Shown: piece by piece, positions 4,526 to 6,344 of the stretch | Numbering within the stretch: the first letter of the stretch is position 1 | Layout of the letters: the number at the start of each line of letters is the position of its first letter | Assembly: GCA_018262385.1 (NCBI GenBank) | Contig: JAGSPQ010000225.1 | Coordinates: 1 to 6,344 of the forward strand | Length of the DNA stretch: 6,344 nt | Direction of reading: 5' to 3' | Source: Myxococcaceae bacterium | GTDB taxonomy: Bacteria; Myxococcota; Myxococcia; Myxococcales; Myxococcaceae | The notes under the pieces: generated by a model | What the model was told of the DNA's origin: nothing | Seen by the model: only the letters and a program-made list of their open reading frames with translations | The model's database searches: none | Translations under genes and position numbers: made by a program

Positions 4526-6344
4526 ATGAACGCTCGCAAGACCTGGCTCGTCGCGCTGCTCACGGTTGGCGTCGCACTCACCGGGTGCTTCAAGCCCACC
4601 CCGGACGGCAGCGGGGGCGGCGCGGGCGGCGGCGTCGCAGGAGGATCCGGAGGCGGGACCGCGGGTGGCGCGGGCATTGGCGGCGGCGTGGGCGGCGGCG
4701 CCGCGGTGGGAGGAGGAAGCGGAGGAGGAGGCGCCCAGCAGGAGCTGACGCTCAGCCTCTCTCCGGCGGCGGCGACGCTTCCAATCGGCAGCAGCCAGAG
4801 CTTCGTCGCCAGCCAGGTGCTGGAGAACGGCAGCGTGCTCGACGTCACCCACCTGGTGAGCTGGGCGGCCGAGCCGGCGGACGTGCTGACGGTGCAGGCG
4901 GGCGTGGCGAAGGCGCTGAAGGCCGGCAACGCGCGGCTGGTGGCGACGATCGGGACGCTGCAGGCGAGCGCCCAGGTGACGGTGCCGGCGGCGACGCTGG
5001 TGAAGATCGAGCTGTCGCCGGCGGTGCTCTCGCTTCGGCCCGGCGCCACCGGATCGCTCTGGGTGCTGGGCACCTTGAGCGACAGCTCGCCGATCGACGT
5101 GACGGCGCAGGCGACCTTCACTTCTTCCTCGCCGGCGGTGGTGAGCGCCGGGCCGGGCGGCCAGGTGCGCGGGCTGGCTCCGGGGATGGCGACGATCACC
5201 GCCACGGTGGCCGGCCTCACCTCGACCGCGCAGGTGACGGTGAGCGCGGCGAAGCTGACTTCGATCACCGTGATCCCCTCGACCGCTTCGCTGCCGATCG
5301 GCAGCACCCTGCTGTTCAAGGCGCGCGGCGGCTTCGACGACAACTCGCAGGCGGACATCTCGGCCTCGGTGGTGTGGAGCTCGGGCTCGCCGGCGGTGCA
5401 GATCGCCGCCGACGGGATGGCGATCGGGATCTCGGCCGGCACGGCGACGATCACCGCCTTGCTCGCCGGGCAGGCGGGCACCGCGTCGGTGACGGTGGCG
5501 GCGGCGACGCTGGTGAAGCTCGAGCTGGGGCCGGCCGCCGCGGCGCTCGCCCTGACCGCGGGGCAGACCCACCCGCTGATCGCTACCGGGACCTTCTCGG
5601 ACAACACCACCCTCGAGCTGACCCAGGCGGCGGCGTGGCTCTCGGCCGACCCGTCGACCGCCGCGGTCTCGAATGCGGCCGGCGCGCGCGGCCTGGTCAG
5701 CGCCCTCAAGCCGGGCTCGACCGAGATCTCGGCGCGCATCGGCACCATCACCGGGAAGCTGCAGGTGGTGGTGGCGGCCTCGCCGCTGGTCTCGCTGACC
5801 CTGACGCCGCCGGCCGCGACCGTCGCTCCGGGCGCGAAGCAGGGCTTCACCGTCACCGGGAAGTTCGCCGACAACAGCACCTCGGATCTGACCCAGAGCG
5901 CGGTGTGGAGCTCCTCCGACGCGACGATCGTCTCGGTGAGCAACGCCGCCGGCAGCCGGGGTGAGGCGACGGCGCTGAAGGCTGGCACCGCCCAGGTCCG
6001 CGCCAGCTTCGGCGGAATCACCGGCACCGCGCAGCTGACGGTGAACCAGGCGGTGGTGGCGGACGGGCTGACGATCGCTCCGGCGACGGTGACGATCGAA
6101 GCGGGCCGCACCATCGGGGTGAAGGCGATGGCCCACTACACCGACGGCTCGCTGAAGGACGTCAGCGAGCTGTCGGTGTGGACGAGCAGCGCGTCGGCGT
6201 TCGCCAGCGTCTCGAACAGCACCGGGATCAAGGGCCAGGTCAAAGGCCTGGCGAATGGCAGCACCACCATCCCCGCCACCTTCGGCAGCTTCGTCGCGAC
6301 CGGGGCGGTGACCGTCAGCCCGCCGGTGGTGGTGGCGCTCAACG
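4526..6344 (+). CDS. lipoprotein with Gly-rich tether and tandem Big2-type Ig-like repeats (3' end beyond the window)
   Basis: The frame is open from ATG 4526 to the window edge: 606 codons without a stop. Residues 1-21 are a lipoprotein signal peptide: basic MNARK, hydrophobic WLVALLTVGVAL, lipobox LTGC with the acylated C21. Residues 28-70 are an almost pure Gly/Ala/Ser tether. From residue 73 on there are six Ig-like repeats of about 80-90 residues at 73-153, 157-239, 243-324, 328-416, 420-506 and 512-597; a seventh starts near 601. Each has the Big2 pattern: opening L-x-L-x-P, then L-x-x-G, then a D-x-[ST] turn, V-x-W-x-S, a Gly turn, A-G-x-[AT]-x-[IV] and a closing V-T-V. Such repeats form rod-like stalks in adhesins and other surface proteins; no catalytic domain is seen in the part present. 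Expected location is the cell envelope, probably the outer membrane. A TTG at 4508 could extend the start by six residues, but ATG 4526 gives a normal signal peptide. The gene is divergent from the kinase gene. Ligand or partner unknown. Confidence 0.9.
   Translation, partial: MNARKTWLVALLTVGVALTGCFKPTPDGSGGGAGGGVAGGSGGGTAGGAGIGGGVGGGAAVGGGSGGGGAQQELTLSLSPAAATLPIGSSQSFVASQVLENGSVLDVTHLVSWAAEPADVLTVQAGVAKALKAGNARLVATIGTLQASAQVTVPAATLVKIELSPAVLSLRPGATGSLWVLGTLSDSSPIDVTAQATFTSSSPAVVSAGPGGQVRGLAPGMATITATVAGLTSTAQVTVSAAKLTSITVIPSTASLPIGSTLLFKARGGFDDNSQADISASVVWSSGSPAVQIAADGMAIGISAGTATITALLAGQAGTASVTVAAATLVKLELGPAAAALALTAGQTHPLIATGTFSDNTTLELTQAAAWLSADPSTAAVSNAAGARGLVSALKPGSTEISARIGTITGKLQVVVAASPLVSLTLTPPAATVAPGAKQGFTVTGKFADNSTSDLTQSAVWSSSDATIVSVSNAAGSRGEATALKAGTAQVRASFGGITGTAQLTVNQAVVADGLTIAPATVTIEAGRTIGVKAMAHYTDGSLKDVSELSVWTSSASAFASVSNSTGIKGQVKGLANGSTTIPATFGSFVATGAVTVSPPVVVALN
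4607..4735 (+). repeat. low-complexity Gly-rich tether coding repeat
   Basis: Imperfect GGC/GGA/GCG codon repeats encode residues 28-70 of the lipoprotein, almost entirely Gly with some Ala, Ser and Val. Position straight after the lipobox suggests a flexible spacer that holds the Ig-like stalk away from the membrane. Such simple repeats can vary in length between strains by slippage. Confidence 0.85.
4742..6316 (+). repeat. six tandem Big2-type Ig-like repeat units
   Basis: Units lie at 4742-4984, 4994-5242, 5252-5497, 5507-5773, 5783-6043 and 6059-6316. Short linkers such as A-A-[TK]-L join them. Units 4 to 6 are longer and share a V-S-N-[AS]-[AT]-G-x-[RK]-G insertion that units 1 to 3 lack. 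A 19-base stretch at 4987-5005 recurs exactly at 5500-5518, at the start of units 2 and 4, which suggests duplication or gene conversion within the array. Confidence 0.85.

Noticed and set aside
4396..5964. 522-codon plus-strand frame overlapping the lipoprotein gene
   Set aside because: Different frame from the lipoprotein, highly Arg/Gly/Asp-rich, no domain; a shadow frame.
4492..6114. 540-codon minus-strand frame opposite the lipoprotein gene, with normal-looking Ala/Val/Ser composition
   Set aside because: Its composition mirrors the Ala/Val/Thr-rich repeat codons on the other strand. It ends in a poly-Pro stretch that is the complement of the Gly tether, and it shows no recognisable domain or signal.
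4466..6136. 556-codon minus-strand frame opposite the lipoprotein gene
   Set aside because: Arg/Gly/His-rich shadow translation. The plus frame has a lipobox and regular Ig-like repeats, so that is the coding strand.

Overview
The window looks like a chromosomal segment of a GC-rich Myxococcota (myxobacterial) genome. The evidence is G or C at almost every third codon position, a receptor-type Ser/Thr kinase of the style common in that phylum (N-terminal kinase with an HRDVSPEN catalytic loop, Pro/Ala linker, one membrane helix, PEGA domain), and a lipoprotein with a long Gly-rich tether after its lipobox. The assignment is inferred from style, not from a database match.

Layout: (1) bases 1-533, plus strand, the 3' part of a gene for a DUF1571-like protein that begins before the window. 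(2) A 145-base gap with a small GC-rich stem-loop and a good ribosome binding site. (3) 679-1686, plus strand, a complete 335-residue protein that I cannot assign to a family. It has a helical N-terminal half and a His/Gly/Ser-patterned C-terminal domain. (4) 1697-1738, a long inverted repeat between two converging genes that includes the last codons and stop of gene 4. It is a candidate bidirectional terminator. (5) 1714-4260, minus strand, a complete 848-residue transmembrane Ser/Thr protein kinase with an extracytoplasmic PEGA domain followed by two tandem domains. (6) 4261-4525, a divergent intergenic region that should hold promoters for both flanking genes. (7) 4526 to the window end, plus strand, the first 606 codons of a lipoprotein with a Gly-rich tether and six complete bacterial Ig-like (Big2-type) repeats, with a seventh beginning.

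The most interesting item is the C-terminus of the kinase. Residues about 613-718 and 724-831 are a diverged tandem duplication. Each copy ends in D-x-[DN]-x-x-D-N-S-G-S, which resembles the calcium/sugar-binding segment of the PA-IL (LecA) type galactose-binding lectin fold. If right, this is a transmembrane kinase whose periplasmic part carries two lectin-like modules. It is divergently paired with a long Ig-like surface lipoprotein, so the pair may sense and interact with envelope or extracellular glycans. The pairing is inference. The motif and the duplication are visible in the sequence.

Several very long open frames antisense to or overlapping the kinase and lipoprotein genes are GC-codon-bias shadows and are not annotated.
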